DNA of 64,000 bases, from positions 11,275,228-11,339,227 of the forward strand of contig NC_084724.1 in NCBI RefSeq assembly GCF_033807575.1, given 5' to 3'. The notes beneath the pieces were generated by a model. It was not told the origin of the DNA. It did no database searches and was given only the letters and a program-made list of their open reading frames with translations. The DNA comes from Cydia pomonella (lineage: Eukaryota; Arthropoda; Insecta; Lepidoptera; Tortricidae). A program made the translations under genes and the position numbers. Position 1 is the first letter of the stretch; each line of letters opens with the position of its first letter. Positions 1-9,759 of the stretch are shown piece by piece.

Positions 1-60
1 CACTTGCCTCAGTATACTTAGGAGGTATAATATTAAACTATGATTGTTAAAATTTTAAAT

Positions 61-424
61 TCATGATTCTCGTCGTTGCTTGCAAAATGCCTTCGCCATT
101 TCAAGTACCGTATTCTCATCTTGCTTTAAGACAGTAGCATTGAAAATTCTCGTCTCCTTGCCCACCCTTTCGCAATGTTCTGGTATCTTCTCCACCGGCA
201 CATATTCCTTCTTATCTAGGGAAAACTTTCCTTTGTAGTGCTTTAATTTCATATGGGAAAAGCTGCTGGTTGTACCTTTGATCGTAGAATTAGGGTCTAG
301 ACGGAAAGACACACAGAGTATATGATCGATGTCATTACATGCTCGAATTATGAAATTGCCTGGGTATTTCAAGAGGAGATATTCCACTTCGGAACGAGTG
401 ACGTTGCCCCAGTACCAGTCGAAC
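61..424 (-). CDS. SOCS-type SH2 protein, terminal coding exon
   Basis: This exon encodes the 120 C-terminal residues of a predicted 147-residue protein and ends at a TGA on the minus strand (61-63). It starts directly after a TTTCAG acceptor at 425-430. The product opens with FDWYWG, and WYWG is the usual start of SOCS-family SH2 domains. It continues with GNFIIR (the FLVR-like strand, phosphotyrosine-binding Arg54), CVSFR, and KLKHYKGKFSLDK. SH2 domains bind phosphotyrosine; SOCS proteins use one to dock on activated receptors or kinases and damp JAK/STAT signalling. I see no SOCS box in the roughly 45 residues after the SH2 core. Either the protein is SH2-only, or an alternative splice (for example at GTGGGCAAGG inside this exon) reaches an exon left of the window. 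No AATAAA lies in bases 1-60. The domain call is firm; the subfamily and function are inference. Confidence 0.8.
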
Positions 425-864
425 CTGAAACGTAACAAACAATTACCAGTCAAACACAAACTAGGAGATCGATGATCGACGCACGACTATAAAAGTAGTA
501 ATTTTTCACATGCATCATTTACTGTAAGCGGTCTTCAATTTCGTGTCAAAACAATATCAACATCGTAACCAATTTTTAAATTAGTATCGATCCCAGGTCA
601 TATGAATATGAACAATCAAAGTTATATTGTACTTCCTGCCTAGCATCAGATAAATGTTAGAAGTTATGAATGCTAGAAGCGTAATAATGAAAAAATCCGT
701 AAATATGTGACTTGTAATTTGACACGTTCATTAATCAGTAAAAATGAAGTCATATCCAATGCAATACATTACGTAATCAATTTTGTGTGACGTGTTGCGT
801 GTTTGGGAATTTATTCCTTATCATAGTGGCAATACACCACGTGCTCAACTTAGCTTTACTATTA
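425..864. other. Intron sequence, unassigned
   Basis: Part of the intron between the 61-424 and 1715-1787 exons. It is AT-rich with no repeat family or open frame that I recognise. Confidence 0.4.
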
Positions 865-990
865 ATAATAATAAAATTCTTTATTGTGCACTGCTAGAGA
901 AAAGCTCATATTACAAACAAAGACAGGACTTAAATGAGTAGGTAACAACAGGCGGACTTATCGCTATAAAGCGATCTCTTCCAGACAACC
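865..990 (-). mobile_element. LINE 3' tail fragment (family D)
   Basis: On the minus strand it reads GGTTGTCTGGAAGAGATCGC, then GCGATAAGTCCGCCTGTTGT, and ends in an AATAAAG-like tail (plus-strand TTCTTTATTGTGC). The same block recurs at 16935-17095 in the same orientation. This kind of 3' UTR block is widespread behind lepidopteran LINEs. Only the tail is present, as expected of a 5'-truncated insertion. Confidence 0.55.
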
Positions 991-1116
991 ACACACATAC
1001 ATAGGTTACATATATACATACATAGGTTTTGGAAATCTTCGTCTATTGTCGGCTGTACAGTCACCTGCGATGATAAGTTACTCTTTGAAGGCCGCAAAAA
1101 TATGTGACACTCTTTT

Positions 1117-1447
1117 CTTCTTCTTCTTCTTCTTCTTCTTCCTCGCGTTGTCCCGGCATTTTGCCACGGCTCATGGGAGCCTGGGGTCCGCTTGACAACT
1201 AATCCCAAGATTTGGCGTAGGCACTAGTTTTTACGAAAGCGACTGCCATCTGACCTTCCAACCCAGAGGGTAAACTAGGCCTTGTTAGGATTAGTCCGGT
1301 TTCACCGAAAAGCGAGTGGTAAATATCAAATGATATTTCGTACATAAGTTCTGAAAACTCATTGGTACGAGCCGGGGTTTGAACCCGCGACCTCCGGATT
1401 GCAAGTCGCACGCTCTTACCGCTAGGCCACCAGCGCTTCTACTATAT
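1117..1447 (-). mobile_element. tRNA-derived SINE (family A), near full length
   Basis: The minus strand starts with a tRNA-like head: box A GGCCTAGCGGTAAGAGCG and box B GCGGGTTCAAACC. A ~230-bp body follows (GGTTGGAAGGTCAGATGGCA, CGTAAAAACTAGTGCC), then a (GAA)n tail seen as CTTCTT on the plus strand. It is flanked by a 17-bp target duplication, ATATGTGACACTCTTTT, at 1100-1116 and 1448-1464. The head resembles tRNA-Cys around the anticodon arm, which is inference. Copies lie at 13634-13815 and 44457-44783. Confidence 0.85.
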
Positions 1448-1714
1448 ATATGTGACACTCTTTTATGGCTCTACAAATAAGACCGTGTCAGATATTTATG
1501 CGGCCTTAGTTGTGTAAAATGTAATTGCAGGTGACTGTACATAGCAATCTATTTATTAAAGAAATAGTTCTGCAGAAATATTTGCGAAAAAGAAACTTTG
1601 TGAAAACTCATTATTTGTTATCTCTTAATTGACTCTTATTTAAGTTCACATATAGCTATTTAGGTAAAATAATGATAATGTAGTTTAACAACTACATTTT
1701 AAAGTTCAACGTAC

Positions 1715-1787
1715 CTTGGTAATTTGCAATAAATTGAACAGAAATCTTCGTTGCTTTCGGGATCCTTGTCACTCTGGCATATGCAAT
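1715..1787 (-). CDS. SOCS-type SH2 protein, internal coding exon (73 bp)
   Basis: On the minus strand this stretch follows an AAATTGCAG acceptor and ends at CCAAG|GTACGT, a good donor. It carries two bases of an incoming codon, 23 open codons, and two bases that combine with the first G of the 61-424 exon to make Arg. Phase and sequence therefore join cleanly: the exon ends SIYCKLP and continues as R-FDWYWG. The residues are acidic and cysteine-rich (CICQSDKDPESNEDFC) and precede the SH2 core. It is too short to be found as a stand-alone open reading frame. A second open frame exists here but does not match the phase of the downstream exon. Confidence 0.72.
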
Positions 1788-1807
1788 CTGCAATTTGATT
1801 GATAATT

Positions 1808-2140
1808 TTTTTTTATATGAAGCAGATACAATCTATAATACAACTTCATAAATAAAAGGAAAATGGAAAAAATCAGCATATTGGGCATGATTAGAACTTG
1901 CGACTTTTTGGAACACCGAACCAATCGCTCTTAACCAACTGAGCTACTGAATATTACCAGAAAGGAAAAATTCTTAACAATTTTTTATATCAAGCAGATA
2001 CTGCAATCTATACTACAACTTTATAAATAAAAGGAAAATGGAAAAAATCAGCATATTGGGCATGATTAGAACTTGCGACTTTATGGAACACCGAACCAAT
2101 CGCTCTTAACCAACTGAGTTACTGAAACTTACCAAAAAAA
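1808..2140 (-). repeat. Tandem duplication of a tRNA-like unit (~173 bp x 2)
   Basis: Two units offset by about 172-175 bp are nearly identical over most of their length. Read on the minus strand each contains TAGCTCAGTTGGTTAAGAGC (tRNA box A) and GTCGCAAGTTCTAATCATGC (degenerate box B); in unit 2 the first is AACTCAG. They lie in the intron upstream of the 1715-1787 exon. The box B lacks the canonical GGTTCGANTCC, so these are SINE or pseudo-tRNA units rather than functional tRNAs. Confidence 0.65.
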
Positions 2141-2309
2141 AATGCATGCTTCGGGTTCAGTTCAAAGTGGTATTTTTTTATATTTAAAAACAGTTATTGT
2201 TTTAGAAATTCTAAATATATATAATTCCACATACAACGTAACAAGATCATAGGGAACAAACTATATGAAGAGGCTGTAAGAGGTTATACTATCCAAACAG
2301 ATGACCAGT

Positions 2310-2431
2310 AGGGCTAAGATGGTCGGTTCTTTATCATTTGTCACCATGCTTGTCACGTTCTAATAAGCGCGAAAGAGACGGGTATAGTGACAAGTGATAA
2401 AAATGGAACCATGCTGCCCCCGCTGGGAGAT
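2310..2431. mobile_element. MITE, family G copy 1
   Basis: A palindromic unit: ATGGTCGGTTCTTTATCA on the left pairs imperfectly with TGATAAAAATGGAACCAT on the right, around a GCGCGAAAG core. A second copy with the same arms is at 61472-61606. Confidence 0.5.
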
Positions 2432-2439
2432 ATATTATG

Positions 2440-3327
2440 TCAGTCACATTTGCGCGGTCGGTCGTCGCAAAAGTGAAAGAGATTGTAAGAAGACCCCGGA
2501 GGTCGATTTTAATTTCACAATTTGTTATGTTATTGGATTTGACATGACCCTGACGATCGTCTTGGTAATTGGAGCACATCTCACGCACGACATTTTGTAT
2601 ACACCAATCAGCGTGAAGGACCATTGAAGTCGTATCAGAACGAGATCAAAACTATATAAAATGTTTAATATGAATCGGGCTCCTGCGGTCATCAGTTTGA
2701 TTTGCGGAAAAAATAGCAATGACAAGGGAAAGATGATTGATCTATGAGAAACGATATGAACAGGAAGGAAGTGAAGGGTTGTTGAGCGACGAAGATGTAT
2801 GGAAGAAAGAGTCATACTGCGTTGTGTCCAAGGAAAATGTGTTCAAGCAAACAATTACAAATATGCGGAAGTATTATATTTCTCTATAAAAAAGTTACAT
2901 TTTGTTTAAAGTACCTATTGATATGTCCATTCATCCAACTGGAGAACAACTCTTGATAAAAGAAGAACAGTCATAATGACCCAATGAAAGTTTTATCTTT
3001 ATAACTTTGGGGTGCAAAAAACGTCCACCACAAAGTTTTTGATTTGTACTACACACAATTCCTAGGTAAGTTCTTTAGTACTACATTTCTAGGTACAGTA
3101 AACATATTTGTAATGTTGCAAACTTTTAGCAAAATACGTTTTGGGGTTCCATTTGGTTGAAAGTTTCAAATATAATACCTTAGTGATTAATTACTAAATG
3201 AAACTTTTAATTATGATCCAGTATTTCCACGATTTACATTAACAATTTAACTAACATAATAGATATATACAGAGGTAATACAGCAACTGGACAACTACTA
3301 AACTAAATTAATAAAGAAATTATCTTG
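2440..3327. other. Unassigned intronic DNA
   Basis: AT-rich sequence with scattered short runs. I see no coding frame or named repeat. Confidence 0.35.
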
Positions 3328-3642
3328 TCAAATAAGTGCAGGTCGTTTTTCAAGACATGCGTCGCTTAATGCCATCCGTCGGTCTCTTGTCATCATCAAT
3401 GTGACTGCTTTTCTTGAGCCGACTGGCATTATCAGGGATGATGGCAAGAGGCCTGATGGGGTGTCCTTAGTTCTTTGGAGCTTGGGACGTATGTTAGTGT
3501 GGGATGCTAGTTTTTTGCAGAAATCGCGAAGCGTCTGGCTGACGTAACTGGTGACCGAAGAGCTGGCGGCTTCCTCGCACAACGCATCAGTATTGCGATA
3601 AAACGAGAAAATGCCGCCAGCATGCTTGATACAATGCCTCAA
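3328..3642 (-). pseudogene. Unrecognised 104-codon repeat-associated ORF
   Basis: An open frame on the minus strand, basic and serine-rich, followed by an AT-rich tail. Its N-terminal ~45 codons are duplicated in inverted, frameshifted form at 3719-3850, so it belongs to a repeat. I cannot assign the protein to a family. A truncated retroelement C-terminus is the most likely origin. Confidence 0.35.
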
Positions 3643-3850
3643 AGGCCTGTTTTAGATTTAAGCTAGTTATAGTAATCCCCTGTATATATTCATTATGTAT
3701 ATTATTATTGTAATTAATAACAAGCTTAAATCTAATATAGGCCCTTGATGTATTATACTAAGGATGCTGGCGGCAATTTAATACTTCGTTGTATCGCAAT
3801 GCTGATACGTTATGCCAGCTCTTCAGTCACCAGTTACGCCAACCAGAATC
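3536..3850. repeat. Inverted pair of ~130-bp arms
   Basis: Positions 3536-3668 and the reverse complement of 3719-3850 align over their length, sharing GTAACTGGTGAC, TTGCCGCCAGCAT-like blocks and TTAGATTTAAGC. There is an 11-bp gap in one arm and roughly three quarters identity. The spacer is ~50 bp of AT-rich DNA. The right arm ends ~20 bp from the candidate start-codon exon. Confidence 0.7.
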
Positions 3851-3870
3851 ATAATAAGTTAGGATCTTAC

Positions 3871-3903
3871 CTTGCATTTTGTTTCCAATATTTGAACAGA
3901 TAA
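3871..3903 (-). CDS. SOCS-type SH2 protein, candidate start-codon exon
   Basis: On the minus strand the sequence reads ACAAAATGCAAG|GTAAGA. The ATG is at 3875-3877 in a perfect insect Kozak context (CAAAATG), and the donor is near-consensus. Splicing to 1715-1787 gives ATG CAA G|AT TGC, that is Met-Gln-Asp-Cys, exactly in phase. The three coding pieces (7+73+364 nt) make 148 codons including the stop. The upstream exon limit at 3903 assumes the TTGTTTTGAAG acceptor. An in-frame TAA lies just upstream of it, so coding sequence does not extend further 5' without splicing. Only seven bases are coding, so this is inference from phase, Kozak context and donor quality; RNA evidence would decide. 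Confidence 0.5.
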
Positions 3904-4344
3904 CTTCAAAACAATATTATTTACATTTCACACAGCCTCGCATCTAAGGCATTTCGGGGTATCAATATTTACGCGTAAAATTATTACTTAAACAGTTTCA
4001 AATACTCTTTTAATATATTTAAACTAGAGCACTTGTTCATAGTACAGTAACAATGCTTTGACTAAATGCATGTGTTTAAAATAAACTCATTCCTAGTCCA
4101 GTTTTCCTGTATTTTATATGTATATGATAAGTTAATCATACCTAACATTAACCGCAAAACGAGGACAAATAATGTAATATGCGGTACACTGTGTTTATTA
4201 TATGTAAAAAAATACTTTTAAATCTAAATTACTAATTAGCATAATGACTCTAAATGAAAGTAAAGGACGTAGCTATGACCAGGTAAATATTAATGTTTGG
4301 AAATATAAGTTCTGATTTTAAGATTCCCTAAGTAAAACGATAAA

Positions 4345-4455
4345 TGTTTTTTTACACAACGTCGGTGGCAAACAAGCATACGGCCCGCCCGGTGGTAGAC
4401 AGTCCGTAGCCTATGGACGCCTGCAACTCCAGAGGAGTTACATGCGTGTGTTAAG
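4345..4455 (-). mobile_element. LINE 3' tail (family A)
   Basis: Poly-T then GTCGGTGGCAAACAAGCATA, a degenerate middle, and CTCCAGAGGAGTTACATGCG. On the minus strand this is the 3' end of the LINE whose coding remnant is at 8371-9000, ending in poly-A. Confidence 0.7.
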
Positions 4456-4944
4456 TATGTTTATTGCCAAATTTCTTTTTTTGTTACAAGCTTTTATCGC
4501 TGTTTGTTTCTTTTTTCATCGAGACTATTCAAACGAAACCGAAACGCAATGAGTTTGCATTATTTTATCACAGACTTCCTTAATAAATAAGAGCATATGG
4601 GAAAAAAAAAACAAAAATTGAGGACAATCATACACAGATCGAGCCCAATCATTAGATTGTCCTGCATTTATTGTAAAATGTAAACCCTTGTATTTGTAAA
4701 ACTGTAACTCAAAAAGAATTTGAACTTCTTTTTGCAAAGTGTTACTTGCACTTTTTGACATCTATTAATAAGAATATTTGGCCCAGATCCCATAGTGGCA
4801 ACCTCGCCATTAAAAAGGCGTTTTCAACTAAGTACCTAACAATAATAAGTTTTTTTTTGTAAGTGGCTTTAACTCTGAAAGTAAGCGAATTCCAAGAAAG
4901 TTTATAGGATATTTTAGTCTTTAAATATGATCAGGAATATACTG
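4456..4944. other. Unassigned DNA
   Basis: No repeat family or credible coding frame is visible. Confidence 0.3.
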
Positions 4945-5118
4945 TTCGCGGTCCTCGGCCAAGTTCTTTAGGTCCCTGTAAGACACGACATTTACTTTTC
5001 CTTTTAGTTGCGGCGTGTAACTTGCTCGTGGTTTTCCTCTTCCTCTTCTACCTTATTTAAACTGGCGTCTACTCCACCGACAAGAGCCATGCTCTTAAAT
5101 GATGATGATGATGATACT
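4945..5118. repeat. Interspersed repeat, copy 1 (pairs with 40380-40620)
   Basis: Contains AAGTTCTTTAGGTCCCTGTA, CGTGGTTTTCCTCTTCCTCT and CTGGCGTCTACTCCACCGAC, ending in (GAT)n. The copy at 40380-40620 has the same blocks, but the CTGGCGTCTACT part is inverted relative to the rest. Confidence 0.5.
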
Positions 5119-5488
5119 GTTACAATCTCTCGCAATTTTTAAGGGCACCGTGTATCTTTAAAAAAAATCAACTTTCGAAAATTATGACCAGCTATCTGAT
5201 GCCAAACATGTATAAACATAAAACTAATCCCAATTCCGACCGCGTCAAAGGATCCATTCACTCATTCCTATCATTCGAGAATCCATTCATTTCGCTCATC
5301 GCATACACAACCTGTTTTATATCGTATGCCTATATTTATAACGATGATTTTAGCAATGCCGTGGGTAAGCGTATGAGATGATTGAAAATAGTTTGAAGTT
5401 TTTTGATATTGCTGGATTTAGTAGTTTTGTTGTTCGATAACTTGGTCGGGATGAGGGAGTAGATACAACATAGTTTTACGGATCTGAG

Positions 5489-5671
5489 CCCCTAGTGTAA
5501 ATTTATTCGATTTCGAAACGTTTAACGCGTTTGCGTTAAGTCTCATTTAGTATGGGATTTAGACACAGCGCGCCAAGCGGGACGTTTTGGAAACTCAAAA
5601 TCTCATACAAAATGAAATTTAACGCAAACGCGTACGTCACGTTACGCCATCGAATAAATTTACACTAGGGG
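5489..5671. mobile_element. MITE with CCCCTAGTGTAAATTTATTC termini, copy 1
   Basis: The terminal inverted repeats begin CCCCTAGTGTAAATTTATTC and are matched by GAATAAATTTACACTAGGGG at the other end. The subterminal arms (AACGCGTTTGCGTTA against AACGCAAACGCGT) pair too. A second copy is at 36955-37139. There is no coding capacity. Confidence 0.8.
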
Positions 5672-5779
5672 TAATACTGTATTAATCATGTAAGTAACTT
5701 TGGTGAGATATTCTGATTGGCAAACAATCTTAATACATTTAAGGCTTAAATACTGCAACAGTAATATATAGTTTGATGA

Positions 5780-5825
5780 TCGATCTGGCCTAGTGGGTAG
5801 TGACACTGCCAATGAAGCCGTCTGT
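5780..5825 (+). mobile_element. SINE family C, head fragment
   Basis: GGCCTAGTGGGTAGTGACACT and TGAAGCCG match the tRNA-like head of the SINE at 9670-9755. It is truncated after the D-arm equivalent by an adjacent poly-A/poly-T palindrome. Confidence 0.5.
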
Positions 5826-5828
5826 GTG

Positions 5829-6382
5829 AAAAAAAAATTTTTTTTTTTTAATTTTATGACGTATTAAAAAAAAACTACTTACTAGATCTCGTTCAAACCA
5901 ATTTTTAGATTTTTTTTTGTTTAGATCGAGTAAGTAGTTTTTTTTAATACGTCATAAAATTAAAAAAAAAATTTTTTCATCAAACCCATACGTGTGGGGT
6001 ATCTATGGATAGGTCTTCAAAAATGATATTTAGGTTTCTAATATCATTTTTTTCTAAACTGAATAGTTTGCGCGAGAGACACTTCCAAAGTGAAAAAAAT
6101 TGTAACTTCTAAAATAACAGAATGAAAAATCTAAAAAAAATATATGATATACATTAGCATGCAAACTTCCACCGAAAATTGGTTTGAACGAGATCTAGTA
6201 AGTAGTTTTTTTAATAAGTCATAAAATAAAAATATATATTTTTTTTTTCATCAAACCCATACGTGTGGGGTATCTACGGATAGGTCTTCAAAAATGATAT
6301 CGAGGTTTCTAATATCATTTTTTTCTAAACTGAATAGTTTGCGCGAGAGACACTTCCAAAGTGGTAAAATGCTGTTATAAAC
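5829..6382. repeat. Family B repeat: palindrome plus tandem partial copies
   Basis: The left part (5829-5990) is a foldback, with TTTTATGACGTATTAAAAAA arms on both sides of a GAACGAGATCTAGTAAGTAG-type core. The block TCAAACCCATACGTGTGGGG through CGCGAGAGACACTTCCAAAG occurs at 5978-6092 and again at 6247-6361. Related copies are at 7190-7312 and 11698-12098. Confidence 0.65.
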
Positions 6383-7189
6383 TGCTTATCAAACCTAGAT
6401 AACAGTCGTTTAAAATATAAATCCGGACGTAAATAAATTAAAAAAAATATATATAAAATAAAATATCAAATAACATTGTTTCGTAATGGGTAAAAATACA
6501 AAAATAAAACATTTTAAATTTACTTATATTTATAAATAAATAAATCATAACACCTTTATATTATTATTTTATCTATATTGCACTATCAAGAAAGCTCAGA
6601 TTAACAAAATAAAGTAAATAAAACCAATAACTTAATACTTAAATTATAATAAAAACATTACCACTTCCAGTATCTGTAAGTCAGCGTACTTGCTGCACTG
6701 TATTATAATATTATAATACATGTCTATTACAAAAAAGACCCTAACTTAAGTAACTAATAGGATCGATATTTGCATATTTAATGAGCTCATGGCAACTAAT
6801 GAACCGGTCCCAATATTCGTAATACCTACCATCTACGGCGTCTACCTACGCGGTATATTGACCAGTACAGGGATGATCCCCGCAGACGCTTAGATATTAC
6901 GAATTTCGGAAACAAGTTGCGCTGGCCTTAGCTTACTAATAATTACAAAATGTTTTGTGTATATCTGAACAGACGGAGTGTTTACCATTTACCATCCATG
7001 CACCACTAATCACCTTGTTTTGTTTAAGTGTATCGGCAGATTTTATTTTACTGTATGTTTAAATACCCTCTATATTTTTAGTTCTTTCGCTAATTTCATG
7101 CAAAATAAATGTATTTGTATAGCTTTAAGTTCTCATGTAAGTGAATTGTCAAATTCTTAGTGAGAAATAAAGAATCTTAAACCTAAAAA
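6383..7189. other. Unassigned AT-rich DNA
   Basis: No credible gene. The stretch 6970-7190 ends in AATAAAGAATC and resembles a retroposed 3' UTR, but I cannot place it. Confidence 0.3.
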
Positions 7190-7312
7190 TGTGTGTCCAA
7201 AGTGGTAAAATGTTGAACGAGATCTAGTAAGTAGATTTTTTTTTAATACGTCTTAAATGGTACGGAACCCTTCATGCGCGAGTCCGACTCGCACTTGGCC
7301 GCTTTTTATTTC
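7190..7312 (+). repeat. Family B repeat, 3' segment
   Basis: CCAAAGTGGTAAAATGT, GAACGAGATCTAGTAAGTAG, then GGTACGGAACCCTTCATGCG and GAGTCCGACTCGCACTTGGC followed by a T-rich run. The last two blocks are also at 12045-12098. Confidence 0.6.
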
Positions 7313-7384
7313 ACGTATCACTAATCTCGAAAGCAGTTGGTCTACTAAGCCAGTGTGGCTATCACCAGTTCGGCACTGATATAA

Positions 7385-7484
7385 ACGCTATCGAGAACGT
7401 AACTTACTTTCTATGCATCTCGCTTGTACTCGCATATAAGTGCAAGCGAGATGTATAGACAGTAAATTGCGTTCACGATAGCGT
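7385..7484. mobile_element. MITE palindrome, ~41-bp arms
   Basis: ACGCTATCGAGAACGTAACT pairs with its near complement ending CACGATAGCGT. The arms also include CTATGCATCTCGCTTG/CAAGCGAGATGTATAG around a 16-bp loop. No coding capacity. Confidence 0.7.
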
Positions 7485-7529
7485 ACCTATACGTCATTTT
7501 TGACACTGTCAGTGAATCATGGTACGGGT

Positions 7530-7720
7530 ACAGGTTGTTGTTGTCATAAAGCACCCCAGAGCTGCAAAGGGCCTTCACGAGCTCGCGCCACGCCTTCCTA
7601 TCTTCAGCTCGCTTTCTGGCCTCGCTCCAGCTCAACCCGACCGCTCGTAGCTCTCTTAGAACGGACCGTTGCCAAGAGTGTACAGGACGCCCGGACAGGT
7701 TTGTGTTGACTTAGCTCTGT
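7530..7720 (-). pseudogene. LINE ORF2 C-terminal remnant (RTE-like)
   Basis: The minus strand encodes WSEARKRAEDRKAWRELVKA, the A-x-DR-x-x-WR pattern that closes RTE-type LINE proteins, followed by LCSSG and divergence. The upstream sequence is frameshifted. Fragment only. Confidence 0.5.
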
Positions 7721-8039
7721 TTTAATGAGATGTGAAGTCTTGCAAGATTAACTCGCTGTTACGAGCAATTAGCAAGTTTGATAGGATCCCACGAGCCCCC
7801 GGGGAGCGGTTACCTTCGCAGCCTATTTAACTTTGCCGGATAGCAGGCCCAAGGCCAAACGAGCGCCGTTTGTGCAAAATACGCATGTTACATTATAGTC
7901 TGACGTGACACTACAGTTTTATGTTCTTACACGAGATTTATAATTGACCTACTAACCCCTCATATCCCTGCGCCATACCTTGCATCACGCTTGATATAAT
8001 ACATGACATTTATTTAGTCACCTGCAATAATTTACGGGC

Positions 8040-8160
8040 TGAATAAATAGGTCATACTGAGCAACTTTTACTACCAACCCCGAAATCGTGAATTTTTTTT
8101 TACTCTCCCATTGAAAATGATAGTTGGTTGGTTGGTCCCATAGTAAAAGTTTCTCAGTAT
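8040..8160. mobile_element. MITE, family H copy
   Basis: GTCATACTGAGCAACTTTTAC at the left pairs with GTAAAAGTTTCTCAGTATTAC at the right. A related but interrupted copy is at 11050-11410. Confidence 0.5.
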
Positions 8161-8370
8161 TACATACATTTTCATCTCGTAAATTATTGTGACTTAATAA
8201 ACACCCAGTATTATGAAGTCACGCGACAACGCAAGTCATGCTAAGCGTTCTGCTGCTCAAACGTAATGCACACTCTCGCCTCCATAGCCCCCGATTCTAT
8301 AGATTTCGTGCGCGTCGATTTAAAACAAAAGTACATGCACTCATATGTCACTCATGATGCTACACGATAC

Positions 8371-9000
8371 TTTTTTTTTTATACCACGACGGTGGCAAAC
8401 AAGCATACGGCCCGCCTGATGGTAAGCAGTCACCGTAGCCTATGGACGCCTGCAACACCAGAGGCATTACATGCGCGTTGCCGACCCTTTAAAAACCTAT
8501 ACACTCCTTTTTTGAAGAACCCCATACTCTAGCCCCTCGGGAAAACCTCGGCAGGAAGCTCATTCCACAGCCGAAGCGTTCGCGGGAGGAAATTCCTCTT
8601 AAACCGCACAGTACGCGACCATTTAGGTTCTAGGGTGTGAGGCTGGATGAACACCCTGCCGACGGCGAGCGGTGCGGTGATAGAAAGCGGCCGTTAGCAT
8701 CATGTCAAACAATTCTTCAGAGCACAGCCCAGTACAAGCGGTAGAACACACACAAGGAGGCAAAGTCTCTCCTTAGACTTAAAAGTTCAATACCGCTTGT
8801 GAGTTTGGAATCATCGACGATTCGTACAGCGCGCCTTTGGACTGAGTCGAATGGTCCAAGCTGGCATGCAGGTGCTCCTGCCCAAAGGTGACAGCAATAC
8901 TCCATATGGGGTCTGACTTGCGATTTATAAAGCAACAGTCTTTGCCCCGGAGTAAAGTATCGCCTAAAGTACAAAATAGTGGTCGTGCCATCTCGAAATA
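8371..9000 (-). pseudogene. LINE (family A) ORF2 C-terminus and 3' end
   Basis: On the minus strand an 85-codon open stretch (8974-8717) encodes LYKSQVRPHMEYCCHLWAG, then QLGPFDSVQRRAVRIVDD and LLSLRRDFASLCVFYRLYW. This is the typical region after the reverse transcriptase in Jockey/CR1-superfamily LINEs. Frameshifts and stops follow, then a degraded LWNELPAEVFP-like segment, and the tail ends in poly-A next to 8371. It is the most complete copy here of the family whose bare tails lie at 4345, 9040, 10604, 24760, 34017, 35560, 45310 and 62038. Confidence 0.7.
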
Positions 9001-9039
9001 CGCGATACGTCGAATTTCTCGAAGGACAGTACGGTACAG

Positions 9040-9182
9040 TACAGTATTCTTCAATAAAGGAGTGTACATGTTTTTAAAGGGTCCGCAACGCGTATGATTT
9101 GCAGACGTCTATAAGCTATGGTGGTCGCTTGCTATCCGACGGGCCGTATGCTTGTTTGCCACCAACGGGTTTAAAAAAAAAA
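9040..9182 (+). mobile_element. LINE 3' tail (family A), opposite orientation
   Basis: TTCAATAAAGGAGTGTACAT, AAGGGTCCGCAACGCGTATG, GGCCGTATGCTTGTTTGCCA and a terminal A10 match the family A tail read on the plus strand. It abuts the minus-strand copy at 8371-9000, giving a head-to-head pair. Confidence 0.65.
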
Positions 9183-9423
9183 GTCTTAAATGTTCAGCTA
9201 TACCTAGGTACTCACTGTTTTAGTCCTTATTCTGCGTACATATTAGGTGCCGCGGTCAGCTATACAGGGGTCTGCACTCGCTCTACTAACCGACTTGCTG
9301 GCTTTGCTGAGTAAACTTCTGTCTGAACCAATATTTACCAGGCATACTCGTATTGTACTAGCGTACCGTGAGGTTGGCTTTGAAGTTAAAGCTATGTGAT
9401 TCATTGTTACTCACGTACCTGGT

Positions 9424-9625
9424 TTGTTTTTTTTTTTTTTTTTTATGGAGGATAGGCAGGCGTTTGGCCACGATCACACCTGATGGTAAGTGATGATGCG
9501 GTCTACGGTGGAGCACGCTTACCTATGAGATACCTATTTACTCTAGCCTTGAAGAGATTCAGATTGTACTCATTCGGAAACACAGGCTCGGGCAGGGCAT
9601 TCCACACATTGATTGACATAAATTC
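9424..9625 (-). mobile_element. LINE 3' tail, variant family
   Basis: A long poly-T is followed by ATGGAGGATAGGCAGGCG, CACACCTGATGGTAAGTGAT and CTTGAAGAGATTCAGATTGT to GGGCAGGGCATTCCACACAT. On the minus strand this is a LINE end with poly-A. The clusters after CTGATGGTAAG match other lepidopteran LINE tails in the window. Confidence 0.55.
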
Positions 9626-9669
9626 AATATTATCATTGTTAACTATAGTCTGTCAAACAACTGACGACC

Positions 9670-9755
9670 GTTCTGACCTAGTGGGTAGTGACCCAGCATA
9701 TGAAGCCGATGGTCCCGGGTTCAAATCCTGGTAAGAAGGCGCGATATTTAAATTA
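9670..9755 (+). mobile_element. SINE family C, tRNA-like head
   Basis: Box A TGACCTAGTGGGTAGTGACC and box B GGTCCCGGGTTCAAATCCTG are both present and correctly ordered, followed by GTAAGAAGGCGCGATA. The body is lost. Related copies: 5780-5825, 20985-21085 (tail) and 43930-44215. Confidence 0.65.
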
Positions 9756-9759
9756 TATA

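Noticed and set aside
61..200. SOCS box after the SH2 domain
   Set aside because: No SLQHLCR-like helix or LPLP motif is visible before the stop.
930..1411. Two overlapping minus-strand open stretches
   Set aside because: They are translations of the SINE at 1117-1447 and the adjoining LINE tail.
3328..3642. Upstream coding exon of the SH2 gene
   Set aside because: Same strand and between exons, but it is part of an inverted repeat and has no matching splice phase.
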